Shown: positions 26,674 through 36,563, numbered from the stretch's first letter. The stretch: 64,000 nt of DNA from Alicyclobacillus tolerans (GCF_900142255.1 NZ_FRAF01000017.1:1-64000); one strand, 5' to 3'. Notes: generated by a model from the letters alone, not told the origin. Numbers and translations are program-made.

Positions 26674-27642
26674 GTGAGTTTGAAAGGAAGCGAACGTGAG
26701 TTCATTTTCTCGCTGTACTTGAAGGAGCACAAATCCATTTTGGAGGAAGTCATGGGGCGAGGGATAACCGAACCGTTGCTCGAATCATACTGGAAGGGAT
26801 ATAAGCTGGATCTGTTCGGTTATGACAGGGTTATGGGAACATCCGTTATTGCAGAACTGTGGCTTGGTAAATCGGACAGCTACCACCAGGAGCGGCTGTT
26901 GAAGCTCATCGATGTACTGGATGAAGGGACGACGTTGCTTTACCTCGCATTTGGTTTCCAGGTCGCGCATGTTCGAGAATTGGAGCAACAAGTGGGTTGC
27001 GGTGGAAAACCTATTAAACTGCTGTTGGTTCGGATCACGGATGAGATTATGGAACCACTTGAAACGCTCAACTCCAAGCATAAGCTGGAGGTATATGGAT
27101 CATTGGGGGCGTTGCGTGAAGTTCCAAATCTCCTTCGGGTTGTCAAAACGATTGAACATCCAGGATTCAAGCACCTGAGCCTGAAGCCTGTTCCAACCAA
27201 TCAAGAGTTCGACTTTACCAAGCGTGTAGACGTGAATCGATACCTGTTGTATCGCTTGCGGGAGGCGGTACCCAACTTCCTGCCACTCCAACGAGAGAAG
27301 CACTTTGTCGAGGACAATGCCACGCTTATCCTTGGCGGCGGGCGTACAGGGATACAGTTCTACATCTCGGCGCGGAACAGGCGCAACCTGGCGTTTGTAG
27401 AGTTGAGATTTGACGAAGCGAATCGTGAGTTATTTCGATTGTTTGCGGCAAAACCGTGGTTGTTGCGGGAAAAGATTGATGAGAGGGTGAAGGTTCAAGA
27501 CAACAGAATCGGGTGCTACTTTAAGGTATTGGACTCGGTGGAAGCCACTGTGGATGAATTGGCGCGGATTTTCGGCAGGATGATCAAACACATTGGTTAT
27601 CCGTTGTTCGATATCTTGCAGTATGAGCGTCAGATGGCGTGA
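26674..27642 (+). CDS. DUF4268-like protein with degenerate nuclease core
   Basis: A 322-aa protein from GTG 26674 (AAAGGAGGCG upstream). The N-terminal ~110 residues follow the restriction-endonuclease-like layout: YKLDLFGYDRVMGTSVIAEL then WLGKSDSYHQERLLKLIDVL, where an E-x-K would be expected but E-L-W is present, so cleavage is doubtful. The C-terminal half (FYISARNRRNLAFVELRF, ELFRLFAAKPWLLREKIDE) resembles DUF4268. Proteins of this layout are common beside restriction systems, and this one precedes the type I operon by 240 bp. Confidence 0.6.
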   Translation: MSLKGSEREFIFSLYLKEHKSILEEVMGRGITEPLLESYWKGYKLDLFGYDRVMGTSVIAELWLGKSDSYHQERLLKLIDVLDEGTTLLYLAFGFQVAHVRELEQQVGCGGKPIKLLLVRITDEIMEPLETLNSKHKLEVYGSLGALREVPNLLRVVKTIEHPGFKHLSLKPVPTNQEFDFTKRVDVNRYLLYRLREAVPNFLPLQREKHFVEDNATLILGGGRTGIQFYISARNRRNLAFVELRFDEANRELFRLFAAKPWLLREKIDERVKVQDNRIGCYFKVLDSVEATVDELARIFGRMIKHIGYPLFDILQYERQMA

Positions 27643-27663
27643 TAGAGCAGAGAGGAGGGCAAA

Positions 27664-27683
27664 GGCGTTGGGAAACCAACGCC
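27664..27683 (+). terminator. GAAA-loop hairpin downstream of the DUF4268-like gene
   Basis: GGCGTTGG and CCAACGCC form a perfect 8-bp stem with a GAAA tetraloop. No T-tract follows, so it may stabilise the mRNA end rather than terminate. Confidence 0.4.
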
Positions 27684-27792
27684 AATACATAAAGAACAAG
27701 TTTCAGATGCCCGTTTCTGCGATCTTGCCCACCATTCTCGGCTCTTCTTCCTCCCTACATGTTGATCCCCTCGCAAGCTTGGTAAATTATAC

Positions 27793-27821
27793 TTGACTAC
27801 GAAAAAATAATGTTATATTGT
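27793..27821 (+). promoter_or_regulatory. promoter of the type I restriction operon
   Basis: TTGACT (27793-27798), a 17-bp AT-rich spacer and TATTGT (27816-27821) lie 60 bp before the first gene of the operon, in a conspicuously AT-rich gap. Confidence 0.55.
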
Positions 27822-27881
27822 TTATTTAACAACAACATCGACGATGCAAAATTGTATATTTAACATGAGAGGAGGCGGCGG

Positions 27882-28463
27882 ATGAAACTTGGTCAAGTAG
27901 CGGGGATTAAGACAGGGCTGGTGCTTACCAGAAAGAAGGCGGAAGTGGACTACGATGTAAAAGCACAATATCGGTTGGTCACACTGAGGAACATCAATCT
28001 CGATGGAACGTTCTCCGATGAGCCATTTGAGCTGTTTCAAAGCAACGACGAATTGGGTGCGGACTATTTCACTCACCTTGGTGACATATTGGTTCGATTG
28101 AGCTATCCGTATACGGCGGTTTACATACAAGAGGGACATGATGGACTACTGATCCCGTCGTACTTTGCGGTGATTCGGTTAGAGTCCAGTGGTATCATCG
28201 TACCCGCTTTCGTAGCCTGGTATTTGAATACCGAACCTGTGAAAAATGAACTGCGCCGACACCAAACGGGGACGAACATCCCGACCACCAACAAGAGTGC
28301 TCTTGCACAGTTGGATATCCCCCGTGTGCCGATTGAGAAACAGCGCATAATTATTGAGCTAAATGCTTTGCACCAAAAGGAAATATGGCTTTACCAACAA
28401 TTGATTGTGGAGAAACAGAAACTCAATACGTTAGTGGCTTATAAGATTGCGAACATACGTTGA
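27882..28463 (+). CDS. half-size type I restriction specificity-like protein (one TRD)
   Basis: A 193-aa protein with one target-recognition domain (KLGQVAGIKTGLVLTRKKAE; YRLVTLRNINLDG; GDILVRLSYPYTAVYIQ) and the closing segment of the S-subunit fold (TGTNIPTTNKSALAQLDIPR; EKQRIIIELNALHQKE) with one helical spacer. A complete HsdS has two such units; the operon also encodes a full one (30023). Half S subunits can dimerise and redirect methylation, so this may be a second specificity. GAGAGGAGG precedes the ATG; its stop overlaps the RBS of hsdM. Confidence 0.8.
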   Translation: MKLGQVAGIKTGLVLTRKKAEVDYDVKAQYRLVTLRNINLDGTFSDEPFELFQSNDELGADYFTHLGDILVRLSYPYTAVYIQEGHDGLLIPSYFAVIRLESSGIIVPAFVAWYLNTEPVKNELRRHQTGTNIPTTNKSALAQLDIPRVPIEKQRIIIELNALHQKEIWLYQQLIVEKQKLNTLVAYKIANIR

Positions 28464-28474
28464 GGAGGATTTCT

Positions 28475-30013
28475 ATGGCGGACCAGCAAGAGAATATTCA
28501 AGGTAAGATTAACAACATTCTTTGGCAAGCCTGTGACACATTCAGGGGCAAGATTGATTCCAGTATCTACAAAGACTACATCCTTGTCATGCTGTTCGTG
28601 AAATACCTAAGTGACACCTATAAAGAGCGGTTGGATGAGTACAAGAAGCGTTACAAGGGTGACGAGGAGCGGGTCAATAGGGCAATGTCGCGAGAGCGGT
28701 TCGTCTTGGACGAGATTTCGACATTTGACTATCTTTACGCCCAAAGAAATAACTCTGAAATTGGCATGATTATCAACAAGGCATTAGAGCACCTGGAAAA
28801 TGAGAACACGGGTAAATTGCGTGGCGTGTTCAGGAACATCGACTTCAACTCAGAGCCGATTTTAGGTAAGCCCAAAGAACGCAATGCTATGCTTAAAACG
28901 CTCTTGGAGGATTTCAACAAACTCGATCTGAGACCCTCGGTAGTCGGTCACGACGATATCATTGGCAACTCGTATCAGTATATGATTGAGCGGTTCGCCA
29001 GCGATGCGGGTAAGAAGGGGGGAGAGTTCTTTACTCCCTCTATGGTATCAGAACTGTTGGCGCGATTAGTGAATCCGCAGGAGAATGATCGGATTTACGA
29101 TCCGACGTGCGGATCGGGTTCGCTCTTGATTCGCGTAGTCAATCAAGTACCAAATCGGAAAGTGGCTGTCTACGGACAGGAACGCAACGGTCAGACTCAC
29201 TCGTTGGCGTTGATGAATATGTACCTTCACGGTATTGATGATGCAAAGATCCTCTGGGGAGACACGTTGTCGAACCCGCTTCATCTTGAGGACGGTAAGC
29301 TCATGAAATTCCAGGTGATTGTCGCTAATCCTCCTTTTTCTCTCGATAAGTGGGCAATGGGCTTTAGTGGCGACGGAACTGACGGCGACAAACCCTTTAA
29401 GATGGAGGCAAGTCTCGACCCGTATCGTAGATTCGAATGGGGGGTTCCGCCAAGTTCAAAGGGGGATTATGCGTTTGTCCAACACATGCTTTACTCTCTG
29501 GCGGAAAATGGGCGGATGGCAGTTATACTGCCGCACGGTGTCTTGTTTAGGGGCGGAACTGAGTTGAAGATTCGCCAGGCAATTATTGATCTAAATTTAC
29601 TCGATGCAGTGATTGGACTACCCCCAGGATTGTTTTTTGGAACAAGTATTCCAGCATGTGTGATGGTGTTCAAGAAGAATAGGGCGACACGGGACATTCT
29701 GTTCATCGATGCCTCAGGTGAAGGATGTTATGAGAAAGGAAAAAATCAGAACTTCCTAAGAGAAGCTGATATCAACCGAATCGTCGATTCCTACGAAGTA
29801 TACCAAACACAAGAAAAGTTTTCGTATGTTGCAACCATCGATGAGATCATGGCAAATGACTACAACCTGAACATACCACGATATGTAGACTCTTTTGAGG
29901 AAGAAGCGGAAATCGATATGGAGCAAGTAAAGAGGACTATTGCAAGTATCAAGAAGCAGATTGGGGATTTAGAGGTTCAAATGGAACAACACTTAAAAAC
30001 CTTGGGTTTTTGA
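28475..30013 (+). CDS. hsdM: type I restriction-modification DNA N6-adenine methyltransferase HsdM
   Basis: 512 aa from ATG 28475 with GAGGAGG upstream. It has the N-terminal HsdM helical domain (INNILWQACDTFRGKIDSS), GGEFFTPSMVSELLARLVNP, SAM motif I IYDPTCGSGSLLIRV and the catalytic motif IV VANPPFSLDKW, followed by GVLFRGGTELKIRQ. It methylates adenine in the target set by the S subunit and forms M2S and R2M2S complexes. It sits between the half-size and the full-size specificity genes. Confidence 0.95.
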   Translation: MADQQENIQGKINNILWQACDTFRGKIDSSIYKDYILVMLFVKYLSDTYKERLDEYKKRYKGDEERVNRAMSRERFVLDEISTFDYLYAQRNNSEIGMIINKALEHLENENTGKLRGVFRNIDFNSEPILGKPKERNAMLKTLLEDFNKLDLRPSVVGHDDIIGNSYQYMIERFASDAGKKGGEFFTPSMVSELLARLVNPQENDRIYDPTCGSGSLLIRVVNQVPNRKVAVYGQERNGQTHSLALMNMYLHGIDDAKILWGDTLSNPLHLEDGKLMKFQVIVANPPFSLDKWAMGFSGDGTDGDKPFKMEASLDPYRRFEWGVPPSSKGDYAFVQHMLYSLAENGRMAVILPHGVLFRGGTELKIRQAIIDLNLLDAVIGLPPGLFFGTSIPACVMVFKKNRATRDILFIDASGEGCYEKGKNQNFLREADINRIVDSYEVYQTQEKFSYVATIDEIMANDYNLNIPRYVDSFEEEAEIDMEQVKRTIASIKKQIGDLEVQMEQHLKTLGF

Positions 30014-30022
30014 GGGGCGCAA

Positions 30023-31300
30023 ATGAAGATGGAGTTGATCAACTTGACCTACGATCCATCCGACAAAGCGAAAGTACCTCCTGGATGGGAAGCTAAGAGT
30101 CTACAAGATATCTGTGTTCAGAAGGGGCTTATAAGAGGTCCGTTCGGAGGGGCATTAAAGAAAGAGTCATTCGTCCGAACGGGTTATAAAGTGTACGAGC
30201 AAAAGAATGCGATTTATCAAGATGCCCAATTGGGAGACTATTTTATTGATGCACAGAAATATGAGGAGCTAAAGAGGTTTGCAGTCGGAGCGGGAGACTT
30301 TATTGTGAGTTGCTCAGGCACTATAGGTCGTATCTTCAGAATACCTGAAGGTTCTCCGATGGGCATTATCAATCAGGCACTTCTTCTGATTAAAACTGAC
30401 GATCAAATAATTGACAGCGATTATTTTTACCAGTATTTCCAGTGGGAGAGTTTCCAACGGCGAATTATTGATAATACACAGGGCGGAGCAATGGCTAATT
30501 TAGTCGCGATGAATATATTCAAGAAAACGACTATTGACGTACCTCCCCTCGAAGAGCAACGAAGAATTGCTGAAATTCTCTTGACTTGGGATAAGGTGAT
30601 TAAACTAAAGCAGACGTTAATTGAGCAAATTGGATTGCAGAAAATTGGGTTGATGCAAAATTTATTAACAGGAAAGATCAGGTTGTCATCAGCAAAGGGG
30701 GAATGGAAGGAGGTCGAGTTAAGACATGTTGGGTCATTTTTGAAAGGCAAAGGTATTTCAAAGGACCAAGTGGTAGAGAATGGTTTCGGCTGTGTCTTAT
30801 ATGGTGAGATTTATACTCGGCATCATGTTTTCATCAGGAAATTTTATTCATTTATCAATGACGAGGATGCCACGGGTAGTACGCAAATAAGAAAGAACGA
30901 TATTCTGTTCGCTGGTTCTGGAGAAACTGCAGAGGAGATAGGTAAGTGCGTTGCATATTTAGGGGATGAGTCAGCTTATGCTGGTGGAGACATCATCATC
31001 TTGAGACCAGAAGTGAAGGTCGATAGCTTATTTCTGTCATACGCGTTAAATACGGGTAAGGCGGCTATCCAGCGTGCAAAGCTTGGTCAAGGACACTCTG
31101 TTGTTCATATTTATCCGTCTACCTTGGCTGAAATAAAAGTACCCTTGCCAGACTATGATGAGCAATGTGAAATAGCAAAGCTTTTGCGAGTTTACGATGA
31201 ATGCATTGATTTACTCGAAGAGGAACTAACCGCGTTGAAACAACAGAAAAGTGGACTCATGCAACTTCTCTTGACAGGTAAGGTCAGGGTTCAGGTTTGA
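30023..31300 (+). CDS. hsdS: type I restriction specificity subunit HsdS, two TRDs
   Basis: 425 aa. TRD1 covers residues ~15-190 (RGPFGGALKKESFVRTGYKV; DFIVSCSGTIGRIFRIPEG; TTIDVPPLEEQRRIAEIL). TRD2 covers ~230-400 (GFGCVLYGEIYTRHHVF; NDILFAGSGETAEEIGK; AEIKVPLPDYDEQCEIAKLL). Each is followed by the conserved helical spacer ending in GLMQ-LLTGK(I/V)R. It reads the bipartite DNA target. It is 9 bp downstream of hsdM. Confidence 0.95.
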   Translation: MKMELINLTYDPSDKAKVPPGWEAKSLQDICVQKGLIRGPFGGALKKESFVRTGYKVYEQKNAIYQDAQLGDYFIDAQKYEELKRFAVGAGDFIVSCSGTIGRIFRIPEGSPMGIINQALLLIKTDDQIIDSDYFYQYFQWESFQRRIIDNTQGGAMANLVAMNIFKKTTIDVPPLEEQRRIAEILLTWDKVIKLKQTLIEQIGLQKIGLMQNLLTGKIRLSSAKGEWKEVELRHVGSFLKGKGISKDQVVENGFGCVLYGEIYTRHHVFIRKFYSFINDEDATGSTQIRKNDILFAGSGETAEEIGKCVAYLGDESAYAGGDIIILRPEVKVDSLFLSYALNTGKAAIQRAKLGQGHSVVHIYPSTLAEIKVPLPDYDEQCEIAKLLRVYDECIDLLEEELTALKQQKSGLMQLLLTGKVRVQV

Positions 31301-31347
31301 ATTTGGATTGAGTTTCAACTCTGTGCAACACATAGGAGGATGGTAAG

Positions 31348-34300
31348 ATGCCATCGGCAGAGGATCTGAATGAAGAGAATATTAGCCAAATACCAGCGAT
31401 CGAAGTCTTACGAAGGCTGAAATACACGTATTTACCTGCGAAAGAAGCAGAAAAGATGCGGGGCAACTTGCATCAAGTTCTCTTGCGGGCAGTTCTGGAA
31501 CAGCAACTCCGAAAGAACTCTTACGAGTACAAGGGTAATACTTACAAGTTTAGCGAGAAGAACATTCAGCAGGCAATTCGCGATTTAGACGAACCGTTGA
31601 CGGATGGACTTGTCAAAACCAACGAGAAGATTTACGAGTCGTTGATGTTAGGGAGGAGCTATTCGGAGAATCTACCTGATGGCTCCAAAAAGTCATTTAC
31701 CCTTCAGTACATCGATTGGGATCATTGGGATAATAACGTATTTCATGTTGTTGAGGAATTCTCGGTCGAAAGAATGGGCGGGCGAGAGACGGTTCGTCCT
31801 GACATTGTATTGTTTGTCAACGGGATTCCGTTTGCCGTTATAGAGTGCAAAAAGGCTTCCATCTCGATGGATCAGGGAATCAGCCAAATGCTTCGCAATC
31901 ACGGTAAGGATTATGCCCCGCAACTCTTTAAGTTCGTTCAGATTATCATGTCAACCAACAAGAATGAGACGAAATATGCCACATGTGCTACTCCGAAGAA
32001 ATTCTGGACTGTGTGGCAGGAGCAAGATGAAGCATGGCTCCAGGAACAGCTGAGCCAAACGGTTCATGACCGTCTTCCTACTACGCAGGACAAGAACATC
32101 ATCTCGTTGTTCCATCCTGAACGGTTACTGGAACTGGCTAAATATTTCATCGTCTATGATAAGGATGTCAAGAAGATCGCACGGTATCAGCAGTATTTCG
32201 TCATTAAGGAGATCATTGACACCATTCTTCACGAGACGGATGAACATGGGAATCGTCAAGGTGGGGTGATTTGGCACACCCAAGGTGTTGGGAAGAGCCT
32301 GACCATGGTGATGCTGGCGAAATACATTCTGTCTGAACTGACCCAGTATAACCCGAAGGTGATATTGGTTACTGACCGAAAGAACCTGGACAAACAAATT
32401 CATCGTACTTTCAATCATTCCAGGCTTAAGGCAAGTCGTGCGACGACTGGAAAACACCTGGTCAGCCTGATCAACGATAACAGCGCGGATATCGTTACCA
32501 CACTTGTCCACAAGTTTGACACCGCATCAGGGCAACAGCAAAAAATCCTATCCAGGGACGTGTTCGTACTCGTCGATGAGTCTCATCGGACACAGTATGG
32601 TGAGTTACACTTAAAAATGAAACAGGTGTTCCCGAACGCTTGCTATTTAGGCTTTACAGGGACACCTCTGTTGCGGAAAGAGAAAAATACCATCGTGAAA
32701 TTCGGGAAGATGTTCCGACCATATACCATGGCAGACGGTGTTCGGGACAAGATTATTGCTCCATTACTTTATGAGGGCAAGATGGTTGATCAGACGGTTA
32801 ACCGAAAAGCCATCGACCTCCGTCTGGATATGATCACCCGTCACTTGAACGATAAGCAAAAAGAAGAGGTCATGAAAAAGTGGTCGCAGTTTGAACGGAT
32901 TGCGTCATCGGATCAGCGGATTAAGTTGATCGCGTTTGATATCAACGGGCACTTTCTAAAGCACTACAAAACGAAGGACATCCACTATACTGCGATGTTA
33001 GCCACAAACAGCAAGCTCGAAGCCATTCGCTATTTAGAAGCCTTTGAAGAACTCGGTGATTTGAACTGTGCTGTTGTCATTTCACCTCCCGATCAGCGTG
33101 AAGGTTACAGTGAAGTCGATGAAGCATCGGAGGACAAGGTTCAGCAGTTCTGGAAGAAGATGATGGACAAGTATGGCGACGAGGACAATTACGAAGATAG
33201 CATCAAGGATGAGTTCGTAAACGGGGATGAGCTTGATCTGTTAATCGTCGTAGATAAGCTCCTTACTGGCTTTGATGCGCCAAATGTCTGCGTCTTGTAC
33301 GTGGATAAACCTCTCAAGGAGCATAATCTTCTACAAGCCATCGCAAGAGCAAACAGGTTGTATGAAGGAAAAGACTACGGTTTGATTATCGACTATCGCG
33401 GGTTGTTGACTAAGCTGGACGAAGCGATGGAAATGTATGCTGGAGCGGGATTGGAGAATTTCGACCCCAAAGACTTGAAAGGTGCCATTTATGATGTCAT
33501 CACGATTATCGGGGATCTGCGCCACTACTATACGGAGCTTGTGAATATCTTCATTCCAGTGAAGAACAAGAACGATGTAGAAGAGTACGAGGTTCTACTT
33601 GCAAATGATGAACTGCGACAGCACTTCTATTCCGTGTTAAGTTCGTTCGGGCGGAATCTTGGTATCGCATTGGAGTCCGAAGCCATTTATAACGCTCTCG
33701 GCGCGGACGAACTCAATCGATACAAACGTGACTTAAAGTTCTACCAGGAACTCAGAAAGAGCGTGAAGCTCCGCTACAGCGATACCATCGATCATAAAGA
33801 ATATGAAGCCAAGATGCAGATGCTCATGGATAACTATATCTCGGCGGAGGAAATCATTCGCATCACAAACCCCGTGGACATTATGGATGAGAAGGGCTTT
33901 GAGGAAGAATTGAAGCGTCTCAAATCGCCCAGGGCGAGGGCAGATGCCATCCGAACCAGGTTGTCCAAACGGATTAACGCCAAGTGGGATGAGAACCCAG
34001 TTTATTACAAGAAATTCTCACAGCGCATCGAAGAAACCATCAAAGCCTATAAAGAACAGCGGATTAGTGAAGCTGAATACTGGTCAAGAATGCAGGATAT
34101 CATGAGGGACTTTCGCAAGGGCACTTCGGGCGTTAGTTATCCCTCTAACCTACGAAGTAATGTCAATGCCCAAGCTTTCTACGGCGTTGTACTGGAGGTG
34201 TTCCAAGAATCCAATGACGTGAACGACAAGCAGGAATTACTGGGTGAGTTGGCACTTAAAATTGACCAAATCATTGAAAGCCATAGCAAGGTTGACTGGC

Positions 34301-34449
34301 ATGACAACATCGAGGTGCATAATCGAATCGCTCAAGAATTGGACGATTTGCTCTATGACTTCGCGGCAGAGCATCACTTTGAGTTGAATTTTAACCAGAT
34401 CGATAAACTGATCGAGAGCGTGAAGACCGTTGCCTTACGAAGATACTAA
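31348..34449 (+). CDS. hsdR: type I restriction endonuclease/translocase HsdR
   Basis: 1033 aa with AGGAGGATGG upstream. The N-terminal PD-(D/E)XK nuclease has RPDIVLFVNGIPFAVIECKK. The SF2 translocase has Walker A WHTQGVGKSLTMVMLAKY, motif II FVLVDESHRTQYG, motif III LGFTGTPLL, and later motifs including KLLTGFDAPNVCVLYVDKPL and LLQAIARANR. A long helical C-terminus binds the M2S core. It pulls unmodified DNA past the complex and cuts at collision sites. All motifs are intact. Confidence 0.95.
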   Translation: MPSAEDLNEENISQIPAIEVLRRLKYTYLPAKEAEKMRGNLHQVLLRAVLEQQLRKNSYEYKGNTYKFSEKNIQQAIRDLDEPLTDGLVKTNEKIYESLMLGRSYSENLPDGSKKSFTLQYIDWDHWDNNVFHVVEEFSVERMGGRETVRPDIVLFVNGIPFAVIECKKASISMDQGISQMLRNHGKDYAPQLFKFVQIIMSTNKNETKYATCATPKKFWTVWQEQDEAWLQEQLSQTVHDRLPTTQDKNIISLFHPERLLELAKYFIVYDKDVKKIARYQQYFVIKEIIDTILHETDEHGNRQGGVIWHTQGVGKSLTMVMLAKYILSELTQYNPKVILVTDRKNLDKQIHRTFNHSRLKASRATTGKHLVSLINDNSADIVTTLVHKFDTASGQQQKILSRDVFVLVDESHRTQYGELHLKMKQVFPNACYLGFTGTPLLRKEKNTIVKFGKMFRPYTMADGVRDKIIAPLLYEGKMVDQTVNRKAIDLRLDMITRHLNDKQKEEVMKKWSQFERIASSDQRIKLIAFDINGHFLKHYKTKDIHYTAMLATNSKLEAIRYLEAFEELGDLNCAVVISPPDQREGYSEVDEASEDKVQQFWKKMMDKYGDEDNYEDSIKDEFVNGDELDLLIVVDKLLTGFDAPNVCVLYVDKPLKEHNLLQAIARANRLYEGKDYGLIIDYRGLLTKLDEAMEMYAGAGLENFDPKDLKGAIYDVITIIGDLRHYYTELVNIFIPVKNKNDVEEYEVLLANDELRQHFYSVLSSFGRNLGIALESEAIYNALGADELNRYKRDLKFYQELRKSVKLRYSDTIDHKEYEAKMQMLMDNYISAEEIIRITNPVDIMDEKGFEEELKRLKSPRARADAIRTRLSKRINAKWDENPVYYKKFSQRIEETIKAYKEQRISEAEYWSRMQDIMRDFRKGTSGVSYPSNLRSNVNAQAFYGVVLEVFQESNDVNDKQELLGELALKIDQIIESHSKVDWHDNIEVHNRIAQELDDLLYDFAAEHHFELNFNQIDKLIESVKTVALRRY

Positions 34450-35185
34450 CAAGTCAAGCGGTGTGGAGGTTCATCAGGTTGAGTATGGGGAACAGGTAAT
34501 CAGGTTCACGTTGGAGAGGAAAAACGTCAAACACGTGAACCTCCACATCAAGCCAGACATGACCGTTGCGGTCTCAGCCAATCCGAGTGTACCTCTTGAG
34601 TTTATTCTGGGCTTTGTGGAGCGCAAGGCTCCGTGGATCGTGAAAAATGTTCACTACTTCAGAGACGTGCAACCAGAGAGTGAACGAAAACGGGAGTTCG
34701 TCAGCGGTGAGTCCTTTCAGTACCTTGGTAAGCAATATCGACTGCGAGTGGAAGAAGCACAAGATGAAGGAGTAACGCTTGATGGTGGCTTCATTTATCT
34801 GAGGGTAAAGAACGTAACCGATACCGTTAGGAAGAAGAATCTCTTTGACCAGTGGATGAGGGAACAGGCTAATGTTGTCTTTTCTGAGTCTCTGGAGAAA
34901 GTGTACTCGTCACTACAAAAATACGACATTTCAAAGCCACAGATACAGATTCGCACGATGAAGGCAAGGTGGGGGTCGTGCTTAAGGGACTCCCACGCCA
35001 TTCTTCTCAATTTCGAGTTGATCAAGGCTCCAAAATACTGCATCGAATACGTTGTTCTGCACGAATTGACCCACTTTCTTCACAAGAACCACAACGAGAG
35101 ATTTTACGGCTTTCTAAGTGCGTTGATGCCTGATTGGGAAAAGCGAAAAGCCATCCTGGACGAAGAAATAGTTCGTGACTTGTAG
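34430..35185 (+). CDS. YgjP/SprT-like zinc metallopeptidase
   Basis: The catalytic motif HELTHFLHKNHNERFY (H-E-x-x-H plus a downstream H and N) identifies a DUF45/YgjP-type zinc metallopeptidase, and KARWGSCLRD is the conserved W-G-S-C segment just before it. TTG 34430 overlaps the end of hsdR by 20 bp; GTG 34463 is an alternative start. These genes regularly end type I restriction operons, possibly to turn over HsdR, but no activity has been firmly established. Confidence 0.85.
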   Translation: MPYEDTNKSSGVEVHQVEYGEQVIRFTLERKNVKHVNLHIKPDMTVAVSANPSVPLEFILGFVERKAPWIVKNVHYFRDVQPESERKREFVSGESFQYLGKQYRLRVEEAQDEGVTLDGGFIYLRVKNVTDTVRKKNLFDQWMREQANVVFSESLEKVYSSLQKYDISKPQIQIRTMKARWGSCLRDSHAILLNFELIKAPKYCIEYVVLHELTHFLHKNHNERFYGFLSALMPDWEKRKAILDEEIVRDL

Positions 35186-35256
35186 GCGGGAACTGATGCA
35201 GTGGACAAGCAGTGTTTGCCGCGAACCAGGTCACTTTCACGCGGGGAGGGGTTTGA

Positions 35257-36039
35257 ATGGGGTTAAAGGAATACTACGAGGAGAGCAAGCAACGAGTATC
35301 TGACCGTTTTGCGGAGGATTTTGAATTGATTGATGTCATCACTGTCCCATCGGTGAATGACAAATCGCTCACCTTTGACAACGTTGGCTATGTTCTGGAA
35401 TCTACGGTGTTGTATATCGACATTCGCCGTTCTACGAGTTTATCCGACAAGCATCAAAAGGGTACAACAGGGAAACTCTATTCATCCTTTGTTGAAGAGA
35501 TGATTCGAGCGGCAAGATACCATGGTGGGCATGTGAGGGGAATAGTTGGGGATCGTGTGATGGTGGTTTATGACAGAGAGAAAAACGGAAAGGATTGTTT
35601 TACGAATGCCGTGAATACGGCATACTTGATGAACTCTATTATGTCCTATGTTATAAAGCCCTATTTCAAGAAACGTTACAATAATACAATCGAATGCGGG
35701 ATAGGCATCGACTACGGCTCGATGCTCGTGACCAAAGTCGGAACAATCAGTCGTACCGAAGACCACGGGAATTACAAGGATCTGGTGTGGTTAGGACGTC
35801 CAGCGAATCGGGCATCAAAACTGACTGACCAAGCCAATAAAGATGGGTACGACGCAATTATTATTACCGAGAAGGTTTTTGACGAGTACAAGAGGCGCAA
35901 CCCAACCAGTTCAAGAGATATCACGGAGAACTTATGGAAGCCCGTACAAGTTGGAGTTGGGGATAAGAAACTTTCGTGCTACACAGCGGATATCGTTATG
36001 ACAGCCATTTCCGATGCTCATGATGCTGAAGGTGGATAA
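35257..36039 (+). CDS. pycC: Pycsar-type nucleotide cyclase (class III fold)
   Basis: 260 aa, ATG 35257 after GGGGAGGGG. Class III cyclase residues: metal-binding Asp55 in VLYIDIRRSTSLSD and Asp99 in VRGIVGDRVMVVYD. The transition-state Asn184 is in WLGRPANRASKL, where the usual Arg four residues later is Lys188. The adenine-selecting Lys is absent before Asp99 (Gly instead). 'VRGIVGDR' and 'GRPAN.ASKLTD' are features I associate with pyrimidine cyclases of Pycsar anti-phage systems, which make cCMP or cUMP on infection. It is followed after 5 bp by a Pycsar membrane effector. The actual product (cCMP or cUMP) cannot be read from the sequence. Confidence 0.85.
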   Translation: MGLKEYYEESKQRVSDRFAEDFELIDVITVPSVNDKSLTFDNVGYVLESTVLYIDIRRSTSLSDKHQKGTTGKLYSSFVEEMIRAARYHGGHVRGIVGDRVMVVYDREKNGKDCFTNAVNTAYLMNSIMSYVIKPYFKKRYNNTIECGIGIDYGSMLVTKVGTISRTEDHGNYKDLVWLGRPANRASKLTDQANKDGYDAIIITEKVFDEYKRRNPTSSRDITENLWKPVQVGVGDKKLSCYTADIVMTAISDAHDAEGG

Positions 36040-36044
36040 GAGGG

Positions 36045-36563
36045 ATGAAAGACGAGTTAAAGTATTTGTTCGATAAAGTTAATGATTGGCTGAAGTTTGC
36101 GGAAGCAAAGCACGTTGCCATCATCACATTTGATACTGCGGCACTGTTTGGATTGATTAGTTTGCTGACAAACAGTTCGATTGCGACGGCGATTAAAGTA
36201 CCCGTCACCATCTTTGTGATGGGAATAGCAATAAGTTTGCTCATCTCACTATTTTCATTTTCCCCTATCACAAATTCCAGCAAGATAATTCGAACAGAAG
36301 GCGGGATCGCCAAGAACGACAATCTACTGTATTTCGGTGACATCTCTAAATACGAGTCACCCCAGTACAAGGAAGCTCTGAAAGAAAAATTCAAATGCCA
36401 GCTTTCAGAATGGGAAGGACAATTGGCAGACCAAATCCTGATAAACTCCAAGATTGTTATGCGAAAGTTCAAGCTGTTCAACTGGAGCGTATGGGTTGTG
36501 TTAACGTTTGTGGGACTTTCCGTATTGGTCTGTATATCGATGAAGCTATGGGCATTTGGGTGA
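36045..36563 (+). CDS. pycTM: Pycsar membrane effector (PycTM-like)
   Basis: 172 aa with the Pycsar effector layout. The N-terminal amphipathic motif is NDWLKFAEAKHVAIITFDTA. Three membrane helices follow (about residues 23-44, 47-73, 146-167), with a ~70-residue cytoplasmic insert between the second and third. In known systems the cyclic pyrimidine nucleotide triggers the effector to damage the inner membrane, aborting infection. The gene is tightly spaced after the first cyclase and 13 bp before a second cyclase, so the three form one operon. Confidence 0.8.
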   Translation: MKDELKYLFDKVNDWLKFAEAKHVAIITFDTAALFGLISLLTNSSIATAIKVPVTIFVMGIAISLLISLFSFSPITNSSKIIRTEGGIAKNDNLLYFGDISKYESPQYKEALKEKFKCQLSEWEGQLADQILINSKIVMRKFKLFNWSVWVVLTFVGLSVLVCISMKLWAFG

